The translations under genes were made by a program, and so were the position numbers. Of a stretch of 64,000 nucleotides of DNA, positions 56,295-64,000 are shown piece after piece (positions within the stretch are counted from its first letter, which is position 1; every line of letters starts with the position of its first letter). The notes under the pieces were generated by a model. It ran no database searches. It saw only the letters and a program-made list of their open reading frames with translations, and was not told the DNA's origin. Source of the DNA: Bog-473 sp963728845 (GTDB taxonomy: Bacteria; Actinomycetota; Acidimicrobiia; Acidimicrobiales; RAAP-2); NCBI GenBank assembly GCA_963728845.1, contig CAVSLS010000017.1:62001-126000 (forward strand). Direction: 5' to 3'.

Positions 56295-57320
56295 TCAGCC
56301 CCCTGAGGCGTCCTGCACCTTGGTCTTGCCGGCCGAGATGAACGGCATCATGGCGCGCAGCTCCTGGCCGACCGACTCGATCTGGTGGGCCTTCCCCTGC
56401 TCGCGCAGCGCCTGGAAGCGGGGCCGGCCCGCCCTGTTCTCGGCGATCCACTCCTCGGCGAAGGTGCCGCTGCGGATCTCCTCGAGGATCGCCAGCATCT
56501 CGGTCCGGACGGCATCGCTGATGACACGGGGACCACGGGTCAGGTCGCCGTACTCGGCCGTGTCGGAGATGGAGTAGCGCATGCCGGCGATGCCCTGCTC
56601 GTACATGAGGTCCACGATGAGCTTCAGCTCGTGGAGGCACTCGAAGTAGGCCGACTCGGGCTGGTAGCCCGCGTTGACCAGTGTCTCGAAGCCCGCCGTC
56701 ACGAGCGCCGTGAGGCCGCCGCACAGCACCACCTGCTCGCCGAAGAGATCGGTCTCGGTCTCCTCGTCGAACGTGGTGTCGAGCACGCCGGCCCGCGTCG
56801 CCCCGATGGCGTGCGCGTAGGACAGGGCGAGCTCACGCGCCTTGCCGGTGGCGTCCTGGTGCACGGCGATGAGCGACGGCACGCCGCCGCCCTCGGTGTA
56901 CGTGCGGCGGACCAGGTGGCCCGGGCCCTTGGGGGCCACCATCGCCACGTCGACGCCGGGCGGCGGCACGATCTGCCCGAAGCGGATGTTGAACCCGTGG
57001 GCGAACATGAGGCAGTCGCCGTCGCTGAGATGCGGAGCCACGAACTCGTCGTAGGCCGCCTTCTGTTCGGTGTCGGGGAGGAGGATCATGATCACATCGG
57101 CCTCGGCCGCGGCGTCCGCCAGGGACGTCACGCGCAACCCGGCCTCCTCGGCCTTGCGCCTGCTGGCGCTCCCCTCGCGCAGGGCGACCCGCACGTCCAC
57201 TCCCGACTCCCTGAGGTTCTGCGCGTGGGCGTGGCCCTGGGAGCCGTAACCCAGGATGGCGACCTTGCGGCCGGCGATCAGCGTGGGGTCGGCGTCGGAC
57301 TCGTAGTACAGCGTGGCCAT
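56295..57320 (-). CDS. ilvC: Ketol-acid reductoisomerase
   Basis: 341 residues; second step of valine and isoleucine synthesis. The NADPH site is KVAILGYGSQGHAHAQNLRESG, with the basic pair in ALREGSASRRKAEEAG, followed by MILLPDTEQKAAYDEFV, VPPPGVDVAMVAPKGPGHLV, and in the C-terminal helical domain DLFGEQVVLCGGLTALV, GYQPESAYFECLHELKLIVDL with Mg-binding Glu. Class I length. 49 bases after ilvN. Confidence 0.95.
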   Translation of the reverse strand: MATLYYESDADPTLIAGRKVAILGYGSQGHAHAQNLRESGVDVRVALREGSASRRKAEEAGLRVTSLADAAAEADVIMILLPDTEQKAAYDEFVAPHLSDGDCLMFAHGFNIRFGQIVPPPGVDVAMVAPKGPGHLVRRTYTEGGGVPSLIAVHQDATGKARELALSYAHAIGATRAGVLDTTFDEETETDLFGEQVVLCGGLTALVTAGFETLVNAGYQPESAYFECLHELKLIVDLMYEQGIAGMRYSISDTAEYGDLTRGPRVISDAVRTEMLAILEEIRSGTFAEEWIAENRAGRPRFQALREQGKAHQIESVGQELRAMMPFISAGKTKVQDASGG

Positions 57321-57369
57321 GGTGTCAGCTCTTTCTCTCTTCGGACTCTTCGATCTCTGGCTCGGCGGT

Positions 57370-57906
57370 TCAGTGGCGTTCCAGCTTAGGCAGAGCGATC
57401 CGGCCCGTCCGCTGGAGCTCCACCACCGTGTAGTGCTCCAGCAGGCCCTCGAAGTCGTCGATCTTCTCGGGCCGGCCGGCGAGCATGACGGTCAGGCGGT
57501 CGGCACCGACGCCGACGACCTCGCCCTTGAAGACGCCGACGAGTTGAATGACCTGCGAGCGCTCGGTCGGCCCGACCGCCACCGTGACCAGCGCCAGCTC
57601 GCGCTCGACCGCCTCGGCCGGCGAGAGCTCCCCGATGGACACCACGTTGACGAGCTTGTCGAGCTGCATGATGACCTGCTCGAGCGGCGCCGACTCCACG
57701 TCCACCACGATGGTGATGCGGCTGAAGCGGCCGTCCTCGTCGGTGGGAGCCACCGCCAGCGAGTAGATGTTGAAGCCCCGGCGGCTGAAGAGCCCGGCCA
57801 CGCGGGCCAGCACGCCGGCCTTGTTCTCCACCAGGACCGACAGGATGTGATGACGCGGGGCGGATGACTTCTCGCCTTCGAGCGCGCTCAGGTGGGCCGG
57901 CGTCAC
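57370..57906 (-). CDS. ilvN: Acetolactate synthase small (regulatory) subunit
   Basis: 178 residues. The ACT domain is HILSVLVENKAGVLARVAGL then FSRRGFNIYSLAVAPTDEDG with the valine-binding Gly and Asn, followed by the C-terminal ALVTVAVGPTERSQVIQLVG domain. It activates and regulates IlvB. The start overlaps the ilvB stop (ATGA), so they are coupled. Confidence 0.94.
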   Translation of the reverse strand: MTPAHLSALEGEKSSAPRHHILSVLVENKAGVLARVAGLFSRRGFNIYSLAVAPTDEDGRFSRITIVVDVESAPLEQVIMQLDKLVNVVSIGELSPAEAVERELALVTVAVGPTERSQVIQLVGVFKGEVVGVGADRLTVMLAGRPEKIDDFEGLLEHYTVVELQRTGRIALPKLERH

Positions 57907-59630
57907 CGCTGCGCCGCCTGGTCGGGGTGCACGACGATGTCGTCGTTGGAGGCGCCGGCGGGCACCATGGGGAACACCTTCTCGAAGGCGTCGGTGCGGA
58001 AGTCGACCACGACGGGACGGTCGTCGATGGCGTTCGCCTTCTCAATGACCGGCCCGACGTCCTCGGGCGACTCCGCCCGGATGCCGACGCAGCCCATGGC
58101 CTCGGCCCACTTCACGTAGTCGGGGAGGTCGGGAGAGAGGTACACCTCGGAGTAGCGCTCCTCGTAGAACATCTCCTGCCATTGGCGGACCATGCCCAGG
58201 TACGCATTGTTGAGGATCGCGATCTTGACCGGGATCTGCTCCGAGCTCGCCGTGACCAGCTCCTGTGCCGTCATCTGGAAGCAGCCGTCGCCGTCGATGG
58301 CCCAGACCGTGCGGTCCGGGCGGCCCACCTTCGCCCCGATGGCCGCGGGGACGGCGAAGCCCATGGTCCCCGCGCCACCCGAGTTGACCCAGGTGTAGGG
58401 GTAGTCGAAGTTCCAGTACTGCGAGGCCCACATCTGGTGCTGCCCCACGCCGGCGACGACCACGGCGTCGACGGGCGCGGCGTCCCGCAGCTGCTCGACG
58501 ACGTTCTGCGGTTTGATCGCGCCGCCGTCCGCGTCGGCGTAGTGGAGCGGGAAGCGTTCCTGCCAGTCGTGCAGCTGGCGCCACCAGGGTGCCAGGTCCT
58601 GGACCACCGGCACGCCGCTGCGGGCATCCATGGCGAGCAGCAGCTCCTCGATCACCCGGCGGCAGTCCCCCGCGATGCCGACGTCGGGCCTGCGCACCTT
58701 GCCCAGCTCGGCGGGGTCGATGTCGACGTGGATGATCTTGGCCTCGGGCGCGAAGGTGCTGATCCTGCCGGTGACCCGGTCGTCGAAGCGGGCGCCGAGG
58801 TTGATGAGCAGGTCGCTGCGCTGCATGGCGGTCACCGCGGTGTAGTGCCCGTGCATGCCGGGCATGCCGAGCGCCTGGGGGTGCGAGTCGGGGAAGGCGC
58901 CGCGCGCCATCAGGGTCGTCACCACCGGGATGCCGGTGCGGTCGGCCAGCGCGCGCAGCGCTTCGGCCGCCCGGGCCTTGAGCACGCCGCCGCCCACGTA
59001 GAGGACGGGTCGCTGCGCCTGCGCGATGAGCTCGGCCGCCTGCCCGACCAGCACGGGGTCGCCGAAGGTGACGGGGTGGTAGCCCGGCAGGTCGAGCTCG
59101 TCGACGGACGACGGCCAGTACCACTCCATGGTCTGGTTCGAGATGTCCTTGGGCAGGTCGATGAGCACCGGCCCCGGCCGCCCGGTCGTCGCCACGTGGA
59201 ACGCGGCGGCCACCACGCGCGGGATGTCCTCCACGTTCTTGATCAGCCAGTTGTGCTTGGTGATGCCCATGGTGACGCCGGTGATGTCGCACTCCTGGAA
59301 GGCGTCGGTGCCGATGGACGGCGTGGCCACCTGGCCCGACACCACGATGAGCGGCGTCGAGTCCATGTAGGCGTTGGCCAGCGGCGTCACGATGTTGGTC
59401 GCCCCGGGGCCGCTCGTCACCATGGCGACGCCCGGCCGACCCGTCACCATGGCGTAGCCCTCGGCCATGTGGCCGGCGCCCTGCTCGTGGCGGACCAGGA
59501 TGTGGCGGATGGAGGAGTCGATGATCGGGTCGTAGACGGGCAGGATGGCGCCGCCGGGCAGGCCGAACATCACGTCGACCCCCTGCATCTCGAGGCTCTT
59601 GATGAGGGCCTGGGCCCCTGTCATCTCCAT
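57903..59630 (-). CDS. ilvB: Acetolactate synthase large (catalytic) subunit
   Basis: 575 residues. ThDP-dependent enzyme: GVDVMFGLPGGAILPVYDPI, LVRHEQGAGHMAEGYAMVTG with catalytic Glu, SGPGATNIVTPLANAYMDST, and in the C-terminal domain GSGGAGTMGFAVPAAIGAKV-like NSGGAGTMGFAVPAAIGAKV and WAIDGDGCFQMTAQELVTAS then EQIPVKIAILNNAYLGMVRQ (GDG...NN ThDP-Mg motif). Upstream lies an attenuator. First gene of ilvB-ilvN-ilvC. Confidence 0.95.
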   Translation of the reverse strand: MEMTGAQALIKSLEMQGVDVMFGLPGGAILPVYDPIIDSSIRHILVRHEQGAGHMAEGYAMVTGRPGVAMVTSGPGATNIVTPLANAYMDSTPLIVVSGQVATPSIGTDAFQECDITGVTMGITKHNWLIKNVEDIPRVVAAAFHVATTGRPGPVLIDLPKDISNQTMEWYWPSSVDELDLPGYHPVTFGDPVLVGQAAELIAQAQRPVLYVGGGVLKARAAEALRALADRTGIPVVTTLMARGAFPDSHPQALGMPGMHGHYTAVTAMQRSDLLINLGARFDDRVTGRISTFAPEAKIIHVDIDPAELGKVRRPDVGIAGDCRRVIEELLLAMDARSGVPVVQDLAPWWRQLHDWQERFPLHYADADGGAIKPQNVVEQLRDAAPVDAVVVAGVGQHQMWASQYWNFDYPYTWVNSGGAGTMGFAVPAAIGAKVGRPDRTVWAIDGDGCFQMTAQELVTASSEQIPVKIAILNNAYLGMVRQWQEMFYEERYSEVYLSPDLPDYVKWAEAMGCVGIRAESPEDVGPVIEKANAIDDRPVVVDFRTDAFEKVFPMVPAGASNDDIVVHPDQAAQR

Positions 59631-59683
59631 GTGGTTCCCCTGTTCCGCTGCTTGCGTTGTCGGTCGAATCGCTCCGGAAATTG

Positions 59684-59742
59684 AAAAGACCTCCCGGAGC
59701 GGGAGGTCGAAGAGGCGCGCGTTGCGTATGTGGGCGCGCGCC
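59684..59742 (-). terminator. ilvB attenuator: hairpin plus intrinsic terminator
   Basis: On the minus strand an 8-bp perfect GC-rich hairpin (59735-59742 with 59714-59721) is followed by a 9-bp perfect terminator stem GACCTCCCG-CTC-CGGGAGGTC (59688-59708) and four T. The leader stop codon is at the base of the first hairpin. It ends about 55 bases before the ilvB start. Confidence 0.88.
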
Positions 59743-59789
59743 TACGTTACGAGTACCAGGATCTCGGGTCGGGAGCTACGTGCCTGCAT
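59742..59789 (-). CDS. ilvB leader peptide MQARSSRPEILVLVT
   Basis: A 15-residue ORF with the run Ile-Leu-Val-Leu-Val just before its end, i.e. the three amino acids made by the downstream pathway. The stop (TAG) coincides with the base of the first attenuator hairpin. The ATG lies nine bases after the -10 box, so the mRNA is probably leaderless. This is a textbook arrangement for transcription attenuation. Confidence 0.88.
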   Translation of the reverse strand: MQARSSRPEILVLVT

Positions 59790-59798
59790 GAGGCACCC

Positions 59799-59827
59799 AT
59801 TGTGGCACGTCGCCGGGTCCGGTACAA
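59799..59827 (-). promoter_or_regulatory. ilvB leader promoter
   Basis: On the minus strand, TTGTAC (59822-59827), a 17-base spacer and CACAAT (59799-59804). Placement and spacing equal those of the leuA promoter. The rest of the 290-base gap between ilvB and ilvD shows no other feature. Confidence 0.65.
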
Positions 59828-59922
59828 CCCCAGGCCCTGCCGGCGGGCTCCCGTCCGGCCCGCCGGGCCGCGTCAGACGGTCCGACGACACCGCGGACCA
59901 CGCACTGGGCTCAGTCGGACGG

Positions 59923-61705
59923 TCACGGAGGCGAAGGAGTTGCCATGCCCCCGCCGAGGAGGGCGGGGAGCGCCGTCGCCCGCATCCGCGCCAGCACCCG
60001 GTCTGTCACCGGCACGACGTCGGGGTGGACGCCGCCGTTGCCCTCGGCCGCCGCTCGCCAGGCCGTGGCTCGTCGCTCGAACACGTCGGGATCGTCGAAT
60101 TGCACGCAGTCAAGGTGATCCGTCGTCAGGTCGACCACGATGGTGTCTCCGTCCTCGACCAGAGCGATCGGCCCCCCGAGGAGTGCTTCGGGGGCGACGT
60201 GGCCGATGACCAAACCGACCGATCCCCCCGAGAAGCGAGCGTCGGTCATCAGGGCGATGGTGATGTGCCGCTGGCGGCAGAGGGTCGTGATGCGCGAGGT
60301 GGGATCGAGGAGCTCCGGCATGCCCGGAGCGCCTCGGGGGCCCTCGTAGCGGATCACCACCATGTCGTTGTCTTGGAAGCTGTCGGGGTGCTCGTCGAGG
60401 GCCGCGATGAGGGGGCGTTCGCCGTTGAACACGCGGGCCCGGCCGGTGAAGACGCCGTCCTGCACACCCCCTTCGACGCCGGCGACCTTGAGGATCGCAC
60501 CCCCCTCGGGAGCAAGGTTGCCGCGGAGCAGGCGAAGCCCGCCGGTCGTCCTTGAAGGGTTTCTCGACCGAGTAGATCACGTCCTGATCAGGAGCCGGCG
60601 GGTCGAGCCGGCGGAGCTGTTCGGCCAGGGTCTCGGCCGTGCAGGTCATGGCGTCACCGTCGAGGAAGCCCGCCTCGAGGAGCTCGTTGGCGATGACCTG
60701 CAGCCCGCCCATGGCGTCCACGTCCACCATCGAGTAGTCACCGAACGGTCGCATGTTGACCAGCACCGGCAATCGCCGGGCCAGCTGGTTGAAGTCGTCC
60801 TGGCTGAGCACCTCGCCCCACAGGTCGATGCCCGCGGCGCGGGCGATCTCGACGCTGTGCAGCAGCACGTTGGTGGAACCACCCATGGCGATGGTGACCG
60901 TCAAGGCGTTGCGAAGCGACGAGGGCGTGACGATGTCGCGCGGGCGGATACCGCGGTTCGTCATGGCGAGGAGGCAGTCGACCGTTTGATCGGGGAACTC
61001 GGTCAGCCGGCGCGGATCGTCCGACGGAGGGGACACCATGTGCAGCGGTTCGAGGCCGAGCACGGCGATGAAGGTCTGCATGGTGTTGTAGGTGAACATG
61101 CCCCCGCAGCTGCCCTGGCCGGGACAGGCGTGCAGTGCGTACCGGGCTCGCACCTCGGCGTCCTGGTCAACCACCTGGAAGGCCGACACCAGATCGATCC
61201 GGGCGCCCGTCGCCGGATCGATCCCCGGCCTGATGGGGCCGTCCGAGAGGATGACCGCGGGCGTGTTGTTCTCGAGCACGGCGGCGACGGTCCCCACCGG
61301 GGGCTTGTCGCACGCCACGACGGCGACCAGGCCGGCGACCCCGTTCGCCGCCACGTGCACATCGACGACGTCGTGCACGAGCTCGCGACCGACCAGGGAG
61401 AACCGCATCTGCGGCGTGCCGTTGAGCTGGCCGTCCGAGACACCCAGGGTGAACGCCGGCGGTATCACACGAACCGCCATGTCGTCCTGGGCGACGCGAC
61501 GGGACAGGGCGGCCTGGACGGCCTCCACCTTCTGCGGAACGCCCAGATAGCACTGGCTGTCTCCGAGGTTGCCGATCACCGCCCACACCGGGTCGTGGAT
61601 CTTCCGGACGTCCTCACCGAGGAACGCAGCCGTGCCGACCCTCTGCACGTCGCGCCCGGGGTTGAGGGACACGAACGTGGCCACGGACTCCGATTCGTCG
61701 TGCAC
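59923..61705 (-). CDS. ilvD: Dihydroxy-acid dehydratase-like (IlvD/Edd family), one frameshift
   Basis: About 590 residues. Fe-S ligands are in VVACDKPPVGTV and GSCGGMFTYNTMQTF, and further motifs are LTVTIAMGGSTNVLLHSVEIA and, after the frame change near 60500-60560, LRLLRGNLAPEGGAI, VVIRYEGPRGAPGMPELLDP and LMTDARFSGGSVGLVIGHVA. The N-terminus (GNLGDSQCYLGVPQKVEAVQ then MRFSLVGRELVHDVVDVHVA) is unlike the common IlvD start, so a sugar-acid dehydratase is possible. Next to ilvB, dihydroxy-acid dehydratase is the likeliest role. Confidence 0.8.
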
Positions 61706-61760
61706 GGATCCAAACTAGCGGGCAGGATCGCTCTGACCCCGAAGGGGGGCCACCGGCCGT

Positions 61761-63941
61761 TCAGGCGGCGGACGGACTCGGTGAGGGGATCGGCGTCGGC
61801 GTGACCTCGACCCCGATGGTCGGGATGGAGCGTTGGAGGAAGCGCGGCATCCACCAGTTCACCGGTCCGAGGATCTCCATGATGGAGGGCACCAGCACCA
61901 TGCGCACGAGCGTGGCGTCGATCAGCACCGCGGCCGCCAGACCGAGCCCGAAGACCCTGCAAGATGTGCAGTGGGTCGTTGATGACGAACGAGGCGAAGA
62001 CGCAGAACATGATGGCCGCCGCGGCCGTGATGATGCGGCCCGGTGACGGCGAGCCCGTCGGCGACCGCTTCCGAGTTGACGCCGGTGCGCAGCCACTCCT
62101 CCCGGATGCGTGAAAGCAGGAACACCTCGTAGTCCATGGAGAGGCCGAACAGGATGGTGAACATCGTCACCGGTATCCAGGGGTCGATCGGACCCGTCTC
62201 GCCGACACCGATGATGCTGCCGGCCCAGCCCCACTGGAAGACGGCGACCATCACTCCGTACGCCGCCCCGACGCTCAGGAGGTTCATGATCACCGCCTTG
62301 AGCGGGAGGACCAGGGAGCGGAACACCGTCATCAAGAGGATGAAGGAGAGGATGAGCACGGCGCCGATGACGAGGAAGAGCCGGCTGCCCAGGAAGTTCG
62401 CCGCGTCGATCCCGCCGGCGGTCTGGCCGCCGACGAGCGCGTTGACGTCCGTCCCGCCGACGACGGGCGGGATGACGTTCGAACGGAGGTCCTGGACGAG
62501 GTTCTCGGTCTGGGCCGCCTGCGGAGAGGTCGCGGGGACGACGATGACCACGGCACCGGTGTCGGTCGCGTTGAACCGGGGCGGCGCCGCGTAGGCCACG
62601 TCGGGCACGCCGTGGCCGAGGGCCTGGCCCAGCCGCTCCACGACGGCCCGGTCCTGCGGTCCGTGCATGTCCACGGCGACGACCAGCGGGCCGTTGAACC
62701 CGATGCCGAAGCCCTGGGCCAGCAGGTCGTAGGCCTGCCTCGTCGTCGTCGAGGTCGGATCGTTGCTGGCGTCGGTGAAGGCGAGGCGCATGCTGAACAG
62801 CGGGAGGGCCAGGAGGACCAGGACGAGCACGGCCAGCGTCCCCGTGACCCAGGCCCGGCGCTGGATCAGCCGGCTCCAGCGGTGCCAGAAGCCGTTCGGC
62901 GGAGGCGGCCCGCCGCTCTGGAGCAACCCGGGCAGGTGCAGCTTGTCGATGGCGTTGCCGGAGAACCCGAGGAGGGCCGGGAGCAGCGTCAGCGCGGCGA
63001 TCAGCACCATCAGCACGGCGGCGATGCAGGCGGTCGCGAGCCCGATCATGTAGGGCTGCCCGATCAGGAAGAGGCCGAAGAGGGAGATGACCACCGTCCC
63101 CCCTGCGAAGAGCACCGATCGACCCGACGTCATGAGCGACGTGACCACGGCGTCGCGTGGCTCCCGGCCCTCGAAGATGCCCTGCCGGTACCGGGTCACG
63201 ATGAAGAGCGCGTAGTCGATCCCCACGCCGATGCCGATCATGGCGGCCATCTCGGGCGAGAAATTCGGGACGACGAGGAAATGGGTCACCAGCTCGAGCA
63301 GGGCCACGCCGATCCCCAGTCCGAACAGCGCCGTGATGATGGGCAGGCCCATCGCGACGACGGAGCCGAAAGCGAGCAGCATGATGATGATGGCGGCGGT
63401 GATGCCGATGCCTTCGCTCGCTCCGGGGGAGATCTTGGCGACGGACGAGATCGGGTAGCCCCCGAGCACGACCTGGAACCCGGGACGCGCCGCCGCCTCG
63501 GCGGTGTTGATCACCTTGTTGATCGCGGCGGGCGGCAGGTTGTCCGTCGTCGTGTCGAACTGCACGACCGCGTAGGCGATGTTGGCGTGAGGCGAGATCT
63601 GGTGTGCGCCGGCCGGAGAGAACGGGCTTGTCACGCTGCTCACGTGGGCGAGCGGCCGGAGCGAGGCGACCACCTCGTTGATCTGTTGCTCGTTGGCGGT
63701 GATCGGGGTCGTCGTGTGGAAGACGACGTCGGCGTTGTCGCCGGCCTCGGCGGGGAAGCGCTGGTTGAGGAGGTTGGCGGCCTGCTGCGACTGGCGTGTT
63801 GCCCGAGGTGAACTTGTTCTCGAAGTGGGTGCCCACCACCTGGGCGACGACGGTGATGCCGATGATGGCCAGGATCCACACCACCAGGACGACGCGGCGG
63901 CGGTCGTAGCAGCGCCCGGCCATCCGCCCGAGGAGGGTCAC
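61761..63941 (-). CDS. MMPL/RND family transporter, at least three frameshifts
   Basis: About 725 residues. N-terminus LGRMAGRCYDRRRVVLVVWI then LAIIGITVVAQVVGTHFENK; after a frame change near 63800 the two six-helix sets follow: GIGITAAIIIMLLAFGSVVA, GIGVGIDYALFIVTRYRQG (the MMPL GxxxDY motif) and VLFAGGTVVISLFGLF; second half SRLFLVIGAVLILSFILLM and TILFGLSMDYEVFLLSRIRE. After another change near 62030 the end reads FGLGLAAAVLIDATLVRMVL then WWMPRFLQRS and a stop at 61761. It probably exports lipids or hydrophobic molecules. GTG at 63941 is taken as start; the window edge is 59 bases away. Confidence 0.87.
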   Translation of the reverse strand: MTLLGRMAGRCYDRRRVVLVVWILAIIGITVVAQVVGTHFENKFTSGNTPVAAGRQPPQPALPRRGRRQRRRRLPHDDPDHRQRATDQRGGRLAPAARPREQRDKPVLSGRRTPDLASRQHRLRGRAVRHDDGQPAARRDQQGDQHRRGGGASRVPGRARGLPDLVRRQDLPRSERRHRHHRRHHHHAARFRLRRRDGPAHHHGAVRTGDRRGPARAGDPFPRRPEFLARDGRHDRHRRGDRLRALHRDPVPAGHLRGPGATRRRGHVAHDVGSIGALRRGDGGHLPLRPLPDRAALHDRARDRLHRRRADGADRRADAAPGPPRVLRQRHRQAAPARVAPERRAASAERLLAPLEPADPAPGLGHGDAGRARPGPPGPPAVQHAPRLHRRQQRSDLDDDEAGLRPAGPGLRHRVQRPAGRRRGHARTAGPGRRGAAGPGPRPRRARRGLRGAAPVQRDRHRCRGHRRPRDLSAGGPDREPRPGPPFERHPARRRRDGRQRARRRPDRRRDRRGELPGQPALPRHRRRAHPLLHPLDDGVPLPGPPAQGGDHEPPERRGGVRSDGRRLPVGLGRQHHRCRRDGSDRPLDTGDDVHHPVRPLHGLRGVPAFTHPGGVAAHRRQLGSGRRRARRHRAASSRPRRPSCSASSPRSSSTTHCTSCRVFGLGLAAAVLIDATLVRMVLVPSIMEILGPVNWWMPRFLQRSIPTIGVEVTPTPIPSPSPSAA

Positions 63942-64000
63942 CTGCGCGCCGTCTGCGGCGTCGCTTGCGTCGTCGCTTGCACCCCGGTCATCGCCTCCCC

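Overview
The window is a high-GC stretch packed with genes on both strands. GTG starts, 4-bp stop/start overlaps (ATGA, GTGA), ArsR pairs, leaderless-looking leader peptides and the gene families present suggest an actinobacterium. An uncultured Acidimicrobiia-like lineage is my guess; no marker gene in the window proves it. No rRNA, tRNA, CRISPR array or insertion sequence was seen.

One property colours the whole annotation. Nearly half of the real genes can be read at full length only by shifting frame at one or more places. The hits fall on genes that should be indispensable (leuA, leuB, leuC, serA, serC, sufB) as well as accessory genes, and at least one lies in a run of six G. I read this as uncorrected sequencing or assembly indels, not decay, and give each such gene as one CDS spanning the shift.

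Layout. 1-9.4 kb: the end of a crotonase, sufB with a small Cys-rich partner, an S9 peptidase, a membrane protein, rmlC, a flavin reductase, a metallo-beta-lactamase-fold hydrolase, an alpha/beta hydrolase and mutY. 9.4-15.8 kb: MaoC hydratase, methylsuccinyl-CoA dehydrogenase-like and malyl-CoA lyase-like genes, which together look like the lower half of the ethylmalonyl-CoA pathway, plus a dienelactone hydrolase. 15.9-18.8 kb: NlpC/P60 endopeptidase, an Lgt-like protein and small unknowns. 18.8-29.9 kb: an acyl-CoA degradation region (SDR, acyl-CoA ligase, thioesterase, enoyl-CoA hydratase, thiolase, acyl-CoA dehydrogenase, hydrolases) with two near-identical palindromes that match the KstR operator pattern.

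30-46.9 kb: biosynthesis of branched-chain amino acids and serine. leuB-ilvE-cimA (minus) diverge from greA-leuC-leuD (plus); then come leuA, serA, aspC and serC. Two ArsR/SRPBCC stress-type modules are inserted here. 47-48.2 kb: an SPFH/ribbon-helix-helix pair behind a tandem operator-like repeat. 48.4-52.8 kb: an ABC exporter, an SDR and a third ArsR/SRPBCC pair. 52.8-56.3 kb: a secreted GH5 glycosidase, a cupin and a DUF4097/RHH pair with a perfect 45-nt palindrome over the regulator's start. 56.3-64 kb: ilvC, ilvN, ilvB, an atypical ilvD-like dehydratase and an MMPL transporter.

The most informative regulatory result is a set of transcription attenuators of shared design in front of leuA, ilvB and leuB. 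Each has a short leader ORF ending at a hairpin, followed by an intrinsic terminator. The leuA leader ends in three Leu codons and the ilvB leader carries Ile-Leu-Val-Leu-Val. Both leaders start only about nine bases after a good -10 box, so their mRNAs are probably leaderless.
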